Shown: one piece after another, positions 43,739 to 55,039 of the stretch
How the letters are laid out: every line of letters starts with the position of its first letter
Position numbering within the stretch: the first letter of the stretch is position 1
Source of the DNA: Bettongia penicillata ogilbyi
Lineage: Eukaryota; Chordata; Mammalia; Diprotodontia; Potoroidae
Direction: 5' to 3'
Assembly (NCBI GenBank): GCA_023548195.1
Contig: JAJHZJ010000496.1
Span: forward strand, 5,143,001 to 5,207,000
Length of the DNA: 64,000 bases
The notes under the pieces: generated by a model
The model's database searches: none
Seen by the model: the letters and a program-made list of their open reading frames with translations, nothing else
What the model was told of the DNA's origin: nothing
Position numbers and translations under genes: made by a program

Positions 43739-44139
43739 TTCTGAATTTCCCTGAATCCTTAAATGCTAAAGACTTTCCCTCCAAGGCTACTTTCCATCTG
43801 CTTTGTATATATCAATGTACCATTATCCCAAATTTCCCCATCACTATTTTGATATAACACAGATCATCATAAAAATTAAATAGGAATTTTGGCAGAGTTT
43901 TAAGGAATCCATGGATGACACATAAAAGACTTAGAAACTCAGAAATATATAAAATATATTCATAGTATTGTATAATATCGACAGTATCTTTTAAGGTATT
44001 ATAAATACCCCACAAAAGAAAAAGAAAATCAGACTTCTCTGGTATGAAGGGATGGCTGAAAAGTGTTACATGGATTTTCCAGATTGTGGGGGACCCCAAC
44101 TCTGCGGTGTGAAAGCGGTGACTGTAAATATCTAGTTTT
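43739..44139. other. Unassigned spacer
   Basis: No gene. The 95-residue minus frame 43812-44099 is Phe/Leu/Ile-rich by composition and has no motif. Confidence 0.4.
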
Positions 44140-44262
44140 GTATATTTTGCCTTTCCCTTAAAATGTAAACTCCTTGAAGACAGGGGTTGCTTTCACTTTT
44201 GCTTTATATCTCCAGAGCTTTATATAGAACCTTGCATATAGTCGATGTTTCATAAATGTCTG
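44140..44262 (+). mobile_element. L2 LINE 3' end, sense
   Basis: 'aaaatgtaaactccttgaagacaggggttgc', 'ctttatatctccagagctttatatagaaccttgcatatagtcgatgtttcataaatgtctgttga' in L2 terminal order. Confidence 0.8.
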
Positions 44263-44440
44263 TTGATTGAGAACCTACTCTAAGCCAGACACTGGAGATA
44301 AAGAAACAGTCTAAGGAGATTAGGTTCCGATGGAGAAGAAATCTACATTTAGAAATCTATACAAACTACAAATAAGACATAAATAAGATAACCTTGAAGA
44401 GGAAGGTACTAGTACCTGGGAGGACCAGGAAAGGCCTCTT
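44263..44440 (-). mobile_element. L2 LINE 3' end, antisense
   Basis: 'aacctactctaagccagacactggagataaagaaac', 'gaggaccaggaaaggcctcttg' is antisense L2, meeting the sense copy tail to tail at about 44262. Confidence 0.6.
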
Positions 44441-44589
44441 GTGAAGACAGCAGTGACAAAAAACTATTCTTCCTTAGCAAGAGATTAATAAAAAAAAAAT
44501 CAAATACTGATGAGAATAATTCAATAAGAATGAATCCAGGCAATCATTCCACATCCAAAAAGCTGGTTTATATTTTGTTTGTGGCCAAG

Positions 44590-45170
44590 GGGGACAAGGG
44601 AGCAGGGAGTCAGGAGAGGGGGTTTGGGGGAAAACAAGACAATACAAGCCATCAATTCATATAAATCTTGGAATTTATCAAGGCCTTGCCCTTTGTTCTC
44701 TAAACTGGTCTAAATCAAATATTATATCATCCTCTCTGTTTGCTTCAGTCCCCTTTTGTGAGGCCCCTAGAATGTCCCAGTAGGACTTGTTTGCCTCACT
44801 GGCAGTGTGTCTTCTAATGACTCCGACTAATTTTTCGGGCTTTGGTTACAAACCCTGGAAAACAATGGGGATGGCAACAGAGCTTTAATTAGTACGGTGC
44901 CAACAGCTCTGGGAGAATCCAGTGTGAGGGCTAACATTGAGGAGGAATTTCCTCGGCACTGAAGCTCCTCTGATTGCTTTCCACATCACGTTTTAAACAA
45001 ACACTGTGGTGCTTGAGCCTTTCCTTGGTTGCCTAGGATACCCAGTTAATGTAGGCCTAAGATGCGGCTCCTTCCCCGTTAGACTTGGGGGCCATGCCTG
45101 GAAGTACAGCGCAGAGCTGCCTCTTAATAAATTAGAGCGTTTCAACTAAGGTACTTTGGGGGGGAAAAAA
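44590..45170. other. Repeat-free block, candidate conserved non-coding element
   Basis: About 580 bp with balanced composition, no simple repeat and no recognised transposon. It includes a TAATTA-type homeodomain core ('ctttaattagtac') and a CTTTGTTCTC word of SOX type. There is no open frame with splice context. This is a hypothesis from composition only. Confidence 0.35.
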
Positions 45171-45257
45171 GCATTTTGATTAATGAAATAACCATCCCTT
45201 TCTCTGTCTCTTTTTTTCCCTAGTCCAAAGGGGAAGATCTTCATTTTTACTTACTAT

Positions 45258-45260
<3 letters not shown>

Positions 45261-45325
<65 letters not shown>
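45261..45325. repeat. (GA)n microsatellite, about 32 units
   Basis: Uninterrupted GA repeat, a purine mirror repeat able to form H-DNA. It produces a spurious Leu-Ser repeat frame on the minus strand. Confidence 0.98.
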
Positions 45326-45329
<4 letters not shown>

Positions 45330-46002
45330 GAGAATATGATTGTTTCAAAACAGATGCAAAATTGATGCAGTGACCTAATTTCCAGAGAAATTCCCAAAGA
45401 GCCTGGTGTTTTCCTTGAAAGGAAGATACCTAGGTAAATCTGATGAACTTTTTCTCTGAGTCTCTTCACTTTGCAGAATCTTCCTTTGTTTTCATTATTT
45501 TGTTTTATGGTCCAGAATAAAAAATTTACACACAGAACATGATTTTCTTTATGATATTGAAAAAGACATACTATTTTTGTGCTATCAATGTTATTTTATT
45601 AATCAAAATAAAAATAAATACTTGGGCACCAAAAATTTGGAGGGAAAACAAGGTAGATTTTAAAAAGAGGGTACATTCTTCCCTAGCATTTAGTATGATA
45701 ACTGAGAGATTGGCTTGGAACAATTTTCTTTTTAATGCTATTTCTCAAATGCTTTAAATAAACAGTAGACTAAATGACCCATATATTTTGATGAGTAATT
45801 TGACGTTTCAATATATTATGGGGGTATCTCTGAAGTGTTTGTTTGTGTTTAAGGGACATTTCGGAGAGAAATGTTCCTTTCCAGAGTGATCCAAGTCAAA
45901 ATCTTTTCTGTGTGATTGCTGGGCTAACTAGCCTCATTCCTACTGGATTAGTTTATTGCAAATCCAATATTTGTAGATTTCATGTTCCGATTCTGACTTG
46001 TA

Positions 46003-46018
46003 CCAGCAGGTGGTGCTA
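46003..46018 (+). promoter_or_regulatory. CTCF-like motif
   Basis: CCAGCAGGTGGTGCTA matches the CTCF core (CCASYAGRKGGCRSYR-type) at almost every position, with one transition in the GGC core (GGT). It lies in a repeat-poor stretch (45330-47190). A single motif is not proof of binding. Confidence 0.5.
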
Positions 46019-47189
46019 GAGCTATGAGTGCACTTAGGAAAGACACTAGAACTTCTGCAAAATATTTGGGGGACCATTTGACTTTCTCTTCTCTTAATCT
46101 GCCCTGGTCATATTTCACATTTGAAAATACTGATCCCTGCTGCCTTTGAGTTGCGTTAACATGATTGCTGCAATGGCTGCCTCTAACTCCTCCTAAACTT
46201 CTTCTTTTTCTCTTACCCCCCAATTCTTGTCATTGTTTTCTGCTTTTTTAATAGTCATGGGAAAGTCTCCTGCCAGGATGGAAGGCAGAGCGATTTCCTC
46301 AGCCATAATCAGAACTTTACACTAACAGCAGTAGCAATGTTCAGTTCCCATCAAAAGGTACAAAGAGAGGGAGGGGTAGGATCATATATCCTACACATAA
46401 AACACTGAATGGAAGTAGCCCAACCTTTGACTTGATCTCTCTACTGGATTTTTCTCATCTTGCCACTTGTCCACCGATCCCACTATAGTACCTAGCTGTC
46501 TAACTTAGCTTGCACCCTTCTGCATAAAACTTTCATCCTGTCAAAGGGATGCTATGTTCCTATATTTTGCAAACTTCATAGATTCAGAATTAAAAATAAA
46601 TAAGCTTTTTTGACAATTCTGCATTAGCAAGGGTACCGTGGAATTAATTTTTGCATAGCTCACATGCATTTATTTTTCTAAAATGAAAGTGATTCAATGG
46701 TATCTAATATTACTTTATAGTCATGTAAGTAGAATATGAAATAACATGAAAGCTAAAAAAAATAACAACAAGGTCTACATTTTGTTAGCTTTGGCTTAGA
46801 AAAAGTAAATTCTAGTGAGTGAACATGAACTCCTAGAATGTGCTGTCATTCTCCTGTGTATGTTTATGAGCATATCAATAAAAATGCTACTTGATTGTAC
46901 ATATTAAAATTTAATACAGTTCTCCTATTCCAAGAGTATTCTAACCTGTTAAAGATAATCAGATAATATATTTTAATTGCATTTCTTTTTTATAGAATCT
47001 CTTAATCATTTTATTTCATTGTATTATATTTTATTTCACCATATCAAGATATCACTTTTGAAATAAATGACTGTTAGCCACTGCATTCTAATTTCTAAAT
47101 CATCAGATAGTGTTCAAAACCAAATAGAGAAAAGTCAGACATTCAGTTCATTGAGACTTGTATACTCACTTCAAGAAGCCAGCTTTATG

Positions 47190-47275
47190 TGATATATATC
47201 ACATATGATATATATTTATCACATATATGTGATATACATATATACACACATATATTATATATATATATATATGTC
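47190..47275. repeat. TATATCACA/TA microsatellite
   Basis: 'gatatatatcacatatgatatata' type words, partly palindromic, ending in a TA run. Confidence 0.85.
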
Positions 47276-47439
47276 CTAGGTTTTTGGCATTAATGTGTGG
47301 AAGAATATGTAGTAGTATGTATATTTGTGGTATTACTTTGCAGTTTCTAAGATTGAGGTTACAAAAACAAAGTGAATTAGAAAAATAAATTCGATGTGTC
47401 AAAAATAATACTTCTTTCTTTTCTCCCATCTTTTTTCTC

Positions 47440-48060
47440 AGAGGGAACTTTTGGGGAAGGGAGGAAATACCAAAATAATTTCATAATCTGTTCAGCAAAC
47501 ATGATTTTCCCATGGAATTATTCTCCCAGTTGACTCAGAATAAGCAAACTAGCTGCTTACTCTAGAGAGAACCCTTCAGCCAAGTGTACACCAGCACACA
47601 GTATCAACTTAGAGCATCTGCGGTTTTCAGAATAAACTTGGTAATACTGTAGGCAGTGCCCATAGAGGTCCTCTCCCGACCCCCAAAAACCCCCTCCCTC
47701 TAACGCCATGACTGGCTTGTCAGTACTAACACAGTCATTGTTAGACTATAAATTCTTAAGCAGAACATCACACTACCCCAACGGAATTCACTAAGTGGCT
47801 TGTTTGTGGTGGAGAGGGCTAGAGGCTACTGAAATGGGTTAACCTGCGTTAGTTGAAACGTAGTTCTTTGGAGACCAAGGCTGTAGTTCTGTTCTTTGTG
47901 AGAGTCACTTAATTTCGGATCTTCCACGCACCAGATTATGCTTCTAACCTTGGCTGACTGTCTCAGCCAGGTGGAGCCTTAATTGGTAGAAGAAGTTGTT
48001 TTAGTTTTCAAATTGGATTATGGATTTAGTTTGGTCCAAGCCTTTAAACAAATCTGATCT
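47440..48060. other. Repeat-free block, candidate conserved non-coding element
   Basis: About 620 bp free of recognisable repeats, with mixed composition and no open frame. It contains 'ctgactgtctcagccaggtggagccttaattgg', which looks like dense regulatory sequence. Function is inferred only from its contrast with the surroundings. Confidence 0.35.
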
Positions 48061-48250
48061 TAATAATATCAATAAATATGAAGATTTTAATATTCAAATA
48101 ACAAAAAGAAGATTGTATATGAAACTGAATTTATTATATCTTTTTTAAGGTATGTATTACATTTAACAAGATAGTAACAAAATTGATCTTTGGTTTCTCT
48201 TCCGAACTTTTTGTTTTCTGCTATGTATTTTTTAATGTTCTAATAATGAT

Positions 48251-48490
48251 CTTTTCTTTCATTTTTCTTTTTTCTCTTTTTCTTTCTTCTTTACCCTTTC
48301 CATAATTCCTCCCTCCATTCCTCCCTTCCTTCCTTCCTCCCTTCCTTCCTCCCTTCCTTCCTCCCTTCCTTCCTTCCTTCCTTCCTTCCTTCCTTCCTTC
48401 CTTCCTTCCTTCCTTCCTTCTTCCTTCCTTCCTTCCTCCCTTCCTCCCTTTCTCCCTTCCTTCCTCCCTTCCTGTCTTCCTCTTTATCTC
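48251..48490. repeat. (TTCC)n polypyrimidine tract
   Basis: About 240 bp of almost pure C/T built on TTCC and TCCC tetramers, a strand-asymmetric triplex-prone tract. Confidence 0.97.
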
Positions 48491-48579
48491 TAGTAGCTAT
48501 AGATATTTAATACATGTTTGTTAAATGGTATTGAATTGAAGAAAGTTAACTCAAATTTATTTTTGAAAGACGTTGGATT

Positions 48580-48900
48580 CCCAGTAAGTTTGGGGAAGGC
48601 ATTTTTTAAAATTTTATTTCATTTGGTCATGTAATTGCAGCAAAAGCCTGGTGACATCAGCTGGCTGCTACTTTGCATACTTTCTATCTTGAAGCTGAAT
48701 AGAGGTTTATTGTGAGAGAAAAATAGTCCCTTTGGGGGTGAAATTTGCTCTTGCTATTTTTATTATTGCTTGTTCACAAAAGGCTCTATGATAATTTTTT
48801 TTCCACCTGAGGGTCTTGCAATAACAGTAAAGGTTGACAAGTCAGTTAAGCTTGTCACTCACAGGACAGCAGTTGACTCAAATTGCCCCTGGGATCATTG
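48580..48900. other. Repeat-free block
   Basis: No transposon signature. Words such as 'gcctggtgacatcagctggctgctactttgcata' are high in complexity. Candidate non-coding conserved segment only. Confidence 0.3.
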
Positions 48901-49439
48901 ATGTCCATGGGAGTTGCATGCAAAAAACCAAATTTTTTTTCATTCTGTTTTTCTTTTCTCTGTTTATTGGTTCTGACAAGATTGCTAATTCTGGGTGAAG
49001 TCAAAGGCACTTATTCCATTCTTCAGATACTTGCTGAAAAATATGTCACTAACTGCCTACCTATCACCATGATAAATTTCACTGGCTCTAGAGCTCGTCA
49101 GAATTCTTATGTGGAAACACTGGGCTAAGAGTTGGGGGAAAGCATTTGCGGGTAATAGAGATATGTGTGGCCTTCCTGAATGGTTACTGGATAGAATAAA
49201 CCATTAGTATGGCATTATTTAAGGTGTAATGGTAATTGGTAGGATTGGGTATTTTATTCAATTTAGAATACAATTATACAATTTAGAATACATAAAATAA
49301 AGGGATAAGGAGACAGTTACTTCAGTATTCCTAGTGGTGAAATGTGTAATGAGTTGTGTTCTTTTATTTAAAAACACAAAGACTCAATTTCATAGTGTTT
49401 CTGCCATGGTACATTGGATAATAAAAAATTATGACTCAG

Positions 49440-49568
49440 TCTATGCATTTTTAAGATTCAGAGTTTGAGTCATACAGTCTGGATTCAAATCTGGCTTTGT
49501 CTGTCACTACCTCTGTAATTTCCGGACCTCAGTTTACTCATTTGAGTAATTAGAGATTTGTTCTAGAC
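49440..49568 (+). mobile_element. MON-1/MIR-type SINE
   Basis: 'gagtcatacagtctggattcaaatctggc', 'tccggacctcagtttactcatttgag', 'gatttgttctagac' in sense order. The hAT MITE begins exactly at its end. Confidence 0.6.
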
Positions 49569-49770
49569 CAGAGTGAGGTACTTGGGGCCTTGAGGCCACA
49601 TGTGGTCTTCTAGGTCCTTGAGTGCAACCTTTTGACTGAACCCAAGTTTTACAAAACAAATCCTTTTATGAAGGGGATTTGTTCTCTGAAGTTTGGATTC
49701 AGTCAAAAGGGTATCCCTGAGGACCTAGAGAGCCACATATGGCCTCAAGTTTGCAGGTTCCCCACCCCAG
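49569..49770. mobile_element. hAT-like MITE, copy 2 (complete, palindromic)
   Basis: About 202 bp whose left half ('ccttgaggccacatgtggtc', 'taggtccttgagtgcaaccttttgactga') is the inverse complement of the right half ('tcagtcaaaaggg', 'gaggacctagagagccacatatggcctcaag'). Ends 'gcaggttccccacccc'. Flanks TTCTAGAC and TTCTGAAG share 5 of 8 bases; TCTAGA is the usual hAT target. Confidence 0.85.
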
Positions 49771-49982
49771 TTCTGAAGAATCTCTAAGGTTCTTCCAAGG
49801 TCTAAATCTATGATACTCCCTTCATTCGCTCACCTATCTTCTCTACTTTCTTCTTTCCTCCTCCCTTGGAAAGAGACAGTTGTTGGGTTGGAAAAAAATA
49901 AAGAAAAACAAGATTTATGTGAAAGAGGAACTTTTCTAGTAACTTTGCCACAATCTTTGTGCTTTATGCCTGCTAAAGATAG

Positions 49983-50040
49983 GGGTGTGTGTGTGTGTGT
50001 ATGTGTGTGTGTTTATGTGTTTCTCTGTGTGTGTACATGT
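49983..50040. repeat. Imperfect (TG)n microsatellite
   Basis: TG runs broken by ATG and TTTATG. It yields a false Cys-Val repeat frame. Confidence 0.93.
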
Positions 50041-50434
50041 GTAAATTGACTTGAATCTGGAAGGGATTTTGGGAACTAATGAGAAAGTTCTAGAACAAAG
50101 TCATACACAAAGTCAAAACAGAGTCATACCCCCAGAAAGTCAGTAAACATAGGACAGAGAACAGAAGCCCAAATATCCAAAGAAAGAAAAAGACTGACCC
50201 AGACATTAATCTGGATGGAAAATGAAATCAAACCTATCCACCTGGTCAATTTTTTTACCATAAAGTTCAATCGTCTTTTCCTTTGAAATTTTTTGCTTTA
50301 AAAGTGAGATGAGATGAGATGACAAAAGAGGCATGTGAGAGTAAAGATGCCCCTAGGCTCGGTTCAGTTAGGTTGATTTATCTGAGATATAGTGTGGAAG
50401 TTCAGGGAACAAACATTATTGATCCTGAGGAACC

Positions 50435-50690
50435 TAGATTGTACAATTAGAACTGGAATAAGAAGACCTGGATTCAAATCCTGTAAGAATATTTCTTGCT
50501 GTTTGACCTGAAAAAGTCTCTTTGCATTTTTGTGCCTCAGTTTCCTTATCTGTAAAATGAAGATAATAAAAGTTAACCTCACATGGTTGTTGGGACAATC
50601 AAATAAGATGATATTGGTGAAATGTTTAGCAGAGTGTTAGGTACGTGGTATACTCAATATAAATATTCATTAACTGATTAAAATACATAA
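50435..50690 (+). mobile_element. MIR SINE, full length
   Basis: Head 'acaattagaactggaataagaagacctggattcaaatcc', CORE 'gtgcctcagtttccttatctgtaaaatgaagataataaaag', 'catggttgttgggacaatcaaataagatg', and L2-like tail 'gagtgttaggtacgtggtatactcaatataaatattc'. Confidence 0.85.
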
Positions 50691-50714
50691 ACTGCTTTGC
50701 AAAAGTTAAAATGC

Positions 50715-50815
50715 TCTCTCTCTCCATGTATGTCAGTATATATGTATCTGTATACATGCATGCCTGTATACATACATGCGTATATACATGTATGTAGATA
50801 GGTATGTACATATGC
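50715..50815. repeat. CT/TATG/CATG microsatellite
   Basis: Short CT run followed by TATGTA and CATG repeats. Confidence 0.85.
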
Positions 50816-50982
50816 TGCTATTCAGGGTTCTATAGAACCCTGCCTCATTCAGATTGCATTATTGATATCTTGATTATCAGTCAATGGATGAGGGCCAATT
50901 AAAATCTATGCTTTGTAGAAACCCATATAAACTATTAGTTCAAATTTGCATCAGTAGTATGTGTCCCAGACCAAAGAATTCA

Positions 50983-51225
50983 TCATGTTGATGGTGGTGG
51001 TGAAAAATCTTCATTATGTTTAGTAAGTTCCACCCTCAGTCTTTTGCTAGCACGAACCAAAGCTTCTAATGCTTTTTGAAACCTGTGATGGATTGGGCTT
51101 CCTTGATATGACTTTATAGGAATCAAGGTCACCTTGAAGTCATAAGGAGACATCAAACTGTGTAAATCATCTTTCATTAGTTGAAGGGCTTGTGATCTTT
51201 TATGAGCAGTTATTATATCTACCAA
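50983..51225 (-). pseudogene. Unidentified 80-residue frame, possible gene relic
   Basis: The protein has a balanced, non-repetitive composition (MVDIITAHKRSQALQL..., DFKVTLIPIKSYQGSP, FQKALEALVRASKRL, KHNEDFSPPPS), unlike the repeat-derived frames around it. I do not recognise it. Upstream minus-strand sequence to about 52200 contains short coding-like patches in shifting frames. That would fit a decayed processed pseudogene, but no poly(A) tail or splice sites are visible. Chance cannot be excluded. Confidence 0.3.
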
Positions 51226-52209
51226 TGTAGAACATCAACATTTGTAACTTAATAGTCTTTTCGAGTTTTTGTGGCTGAAAAATGTATTATCTTATAAGGA
51301 GTTTGGTGATGAACTTTGCCAAGTTGAGGTAGTCTAACTTTAAATAAAAGACATGTGGCCTATGTCTTTTTATAGGAGACACTTGAATCCCTTTTAAGTG
51401 GAGATTACTGGGATCAATGCTTCAAGAGTGTCTAAAACCATGATGAGGCATTGAATGAGGTTCATGGAGGGCATTAACATGCCTTCAGTACATCCAGACT
51501 ATAGAATAGTGACTCCATCTGTGTGGATATGCTATCTCTTGTCATAGATCACAACATTTCTGTGACATGGTATGTCTCCATTCAAGGATTGAAATGGGCA
51601 AAAACACCCCCAAAAAACAAACAAAAAACCCCATAACCCATCACCCTTTGGCCAACCTGATGATGGGTCATTCTGACTTTAAATGAACTGGTTTTTCAGC
51701 TGACAGATATATTTTGTATTCCCAACCCATCGTGGTAGGCCTTGTCAGGATATGTACTGTACAATCCCAGATTCTTTTCCATATTACCATGAAGTTCAAG
51801 AAAGAGGAGTAGGTCCCTGATCACAATGGCAAATTAAATGCCTATGTACAGGATCTGACCAAGAAAAAGGATAAGCAGTAATCAGGACACCTTTTGATGA
51901 TATCCTTATTTTGACTTTTGGTTGACTATCTTGATGTGGTAGAAGAAAACCAACTTGTTGAAGACTCTCTTTTGTTTAGCATATCCCTTGATGTACTCAG
52001 GCAGTCTATGATTTGCACTTGGATGGTTTCCTCAAAATTCCTTTGTAAGAAACCATTGCAGTTAGTTTGTTTAACTGTAGGTAATTTGGATCCCTGAGGC
52101 CAATCTCCAGAACACCATTCACTCGTACTTTAACTGTTGTCATGCACAAATCCAGGTGGCTCTGTTATTCAAATGGCCTCAGCTTTAATGATGCAATTGA
52201 AAGCTACTA

Positions 52210-52520
52210 TCCCTCCAGTTTAGAGAACCTTCATTTAGTGTTTACTCTGGGCCAATCACTATGGTAGGTGAGCACAAAGATAGAAATGAAAAAGGCTCCA
52301 CATCTGAAGCTCTTCCATTGTACCAGAATATGGGACTTATACACACATTCAATATAATTCAAGTCCATTCAACAAGATTTTATGAAGGACTCATTAGGTG
52401 CAAAGCAGCATGTTTACTGTTGAGGATTCAAATACAGAACTAGCTGAAACATTTCCTGGTCTTAATGAACTTGTAATTATTTGTGGGATATGGCATGGGA
52501 TACAAAATATAAAGTGATAA
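52210..52520 (-). mobile_element. L2 LINE 3' region, antisense, degraded
   Basis: 'tttagtgtttactctgggccaatcactatggtaggtgagcacaaag' and 'gaaggactcattaggtgcaaagcagc...aaacatttcctggtcttaatgaacttgtaattatttg' are two antisense L2-type 3' ends in tandem. Confidence 0.55.
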
Positions 52521-52589
52521 CTTTGATGAGTTAGAAAAAAGAAAAGGATTCCTATAATAGCACTGTTTTGTATTTTTTAAATCGATATT

Positions 52590-53040
52590 TTTATATCTTC
52601 GATATTTACCTACTTCTACTTATCCCAGAGAGACAGCCTTATAGCAAAGAATAAAAAAAGGAATAAAATAAAATTCCAATGAGCCAAGCTAACAAATCAA
52701 ACAAGTTGGACATTATATGCAGATTTCTGTACCTATTGTTTCTGCAAAGAAGAAGTGAAGTTCATTCTCAAATGTCTTCTTTTTTTCAGCCAAGTTTCAT
52801 TTAATTAAATAATTTAATAGCATTCAATTTGCTTCTTTTGTCATTATTTTATTTACAATGTTGTAGTTATTATGTATAACACTTTTTGCTTCAACCTTGG
52901 TTCACTTTCCATCAGTTTCTGTTGTCTTTCCATGTGTCTCTATACTCATCATATTTATCACATCTTGGTTCAGTACTGGTTCAGTAATATTTTATTGTGT
53001 TCATACTGAAGCTTCTAGTGCTCTATTACTAGAAAAAGGC
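52590..53040 (-). mobile_element. Possible L1-derived antisense segment
   Basis: 'cattatatgcagatttctg', 'attttatttacaatgttgtagttattatgtataacac', 'gtctttccatgtgtctctatactcatcatatttatcacatc', 'gtaatattttattgtgttcat' recall a frequent marsupial L1-associated antisense text, also seen at 23690-24140. Confidence 0.45.
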
Positions 53041-53489
53041 AGCAGTATATATTATAAAGATATATTCATATGAGAAAATCCAAGAACCTGACAATAGCGT
53101 GCATGGTGAAGGGCTCTCGTACAATGATGAAGGTAAAAGTAGAAGTAAGTGGTATGTAATAAGTATAGGCTACCATTCAGCTGAAAAAGAGCAATACTTA
53201 GAAAGTATCACAGATATCAGATTGAGGCAAAGTATTAGATTCATGAGGGATGTTATCTTTGGGGGCATATGTTGAGGCTCTCTCACTCTGCTAAAGTCCC
53301 AGCTTCTGATAAATTTGTGAAATACATTGATAATAGATATTTCAAAACCACTGAATCTCAGAACTGGAAAGGGATATTACAAATAACTTAGTTTAATTCA
53401 GTATTCCTTCTACAATACATGCCATAATTATTCTCTAGTCTTTGACTGAACACCTTAAGTAAATAACAAATACTGGGGTGGGGGGGGGG

Positions 53490-54150
53490 GCATGCTAATG
53501 CACTCAGTGCTGTGAACCAGTCTCAATTATTCCAGAAAGCAATTTGGAACTATGTCCCAAAGGTGATTAAACTATATAGGCCTTTTGACCAAGCAACATT
53601 GTTTATAAGGCTATACCCCAATAGAATGAAAGAAAGAGAAAATAGAGCTATATGTACCCCTCTTTTTGTGGTCTCAAAGAATTAGAAACTGAGGGGGTAC
53701 CCATAATTTGGGTCATGGCTGAACACATGATGAATATCACAGAATACTAGTGTGCTATGAAAAAGGATAAAAGGTTTTGGTTTTAGAAATTCCTGAGAAG
53801 ACTAATATGAATTGATGCAAAGTAAGATAAGAAGAACCAGGAAAACAATCTATACAGTAATAAGAATATTGTAAACACAATAAACTTTGAAAGACCTAGT
53901 AAATCTCATCAGCACAATGATCTACTGCAGTTCCAAGGGACTCATGATGAAACATTCAATTTACCTCCAGATAGAAAGCTGATGGAGTTAGAGTGAAGAT
54001 TGGAGCATATTTGTTTCTCTTTTCTTCCCTTTCCTTTTCCTTCTTTTGGAACAAGGTTAATGTATAAATTTCTTTTTCATGACTACATATATTTGTGATA
54101 TGCTTTGTTTGTCTTGACTTCTTTTATGGGAGGTAAAGGAAGAATTTCAA
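53490..54150 (+). mobile_element. L1 LINE, 3' end of ORF2 plus 3' UTR, sense
   Basis: 'gcaatttggaactatgtcccaaagg', 'ccttttgaccaagcaacattg', 'atgtacccctctttttgtggtc', 'acccataatttgggtcatggctgaac', 'gaatactagtgtgctatgaaaaagg', 'agaagaaccaggaaaacaatc' are the last ORF2 codons in order. The UTR 'gggactcatgatgaaacattc' and 'gaaagctgatggagttagagtg' follows. Confidence 0.85.
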
Positions 54151-54329
54151 ACTGAAAATTAAACAGACCTTAAGCAAAGTGTATCCTATTACCCCTTCCC
54201 ATTCCATCCATTCTCACTAAACTACTGTAAATATCCCCGCAAGCTACTGCAATCACAAGGACCCATTCTTCTACAGACCAAGCCCAAAACTGTTTCTTTG
54301 TATTCTCTACTCATATATAAGGCAGTTTT

Positions 54330-54640
54330 GTTCAGTTTAATAAGTAGTAGGCATTACCCTAAGTATATGAGTGCAAAGACAAAAATGAAATACCCTGCCC
54401 TCAAAGAGTTTATATTCTACTTAGAGGAAGTTATATATAAATGAATATAAAGTATATAACAAATAAATTCATTGTTATGTTGTGAGGAAGGAAGGGGATT
54501 ATACAAATAACTAGCGGATTTAGGAAGGCTTTTTGTAGAAGGTGTCGCTGGAGCTGAATCTGCAAAGACTTTAAAAGGCAGGGGTGAGAAAGAAACATAT
54601 CCAGGTATGGGGCACAATGAAGGCAGATCAGTGTTGAGCA
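54330..54640 (-). mobile_element. L2 LINE, antisense
   Basis: 'gagtgcaaagacaaaaatgaaataccctgccctcaaagagtttatattctac', 'ggaaggctttttgtagaaggtgtcgctggagctgaatc', 'catatccaggtatgggg' in antisense L2 order. Confidence 0.8.
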
Positions 54641-54754
54641 GTGGGGTTGAAAGGATCTCCTATAAGTCTGTGGTTCATCCTAAATAGCATGCCATCATAG
54701 AACATGACAATTACTTCTCAGAAGGAAAATTATAAACCCCTAAGAACCATGTGA

Positions 54755-55015
54755 GTGGCAGCTAAGTGGCACAGTGGATAAAGTGCCAGACCTGGAATAA
54801 GGAAGACTCATCTCCCTGAGTTTAAATCTGTCCTGAGACACTTACTAGCTGTGTGACTCTGGGCAAGTCACTTAATCCTGTTAACCTCAGTTTCCTCCTC
54901 TGTAAAAGTGTTAGAGAAGGAAAAAGTAAAACTAACCTAGTAGTTTTGTCAAGAAAACCCCAAATGGAGTCAGGAAGAGTCAGACACACCTGAAAAGTGA
55001 CTGCAGAACAATGAA
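54755..55015 (+). mobile_element. Mar-1-type SINE, full length
   Basis: 'ggcagctaagtggcacagtggataaagtgcc' (tRNA head), 'ctagctgtgtgactctgggcaagtcacttaatcc', 'tcagtttcctcctctgtaaaag', 'gtcaagaaaaccccaaatggagtcaggaagagtcagacac' (Bov-B-like tail) and a short A-rich end. Confidence 0.9.
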
Positions 55016-55039
55016 GAATCATTTAATGAATGCACCACA

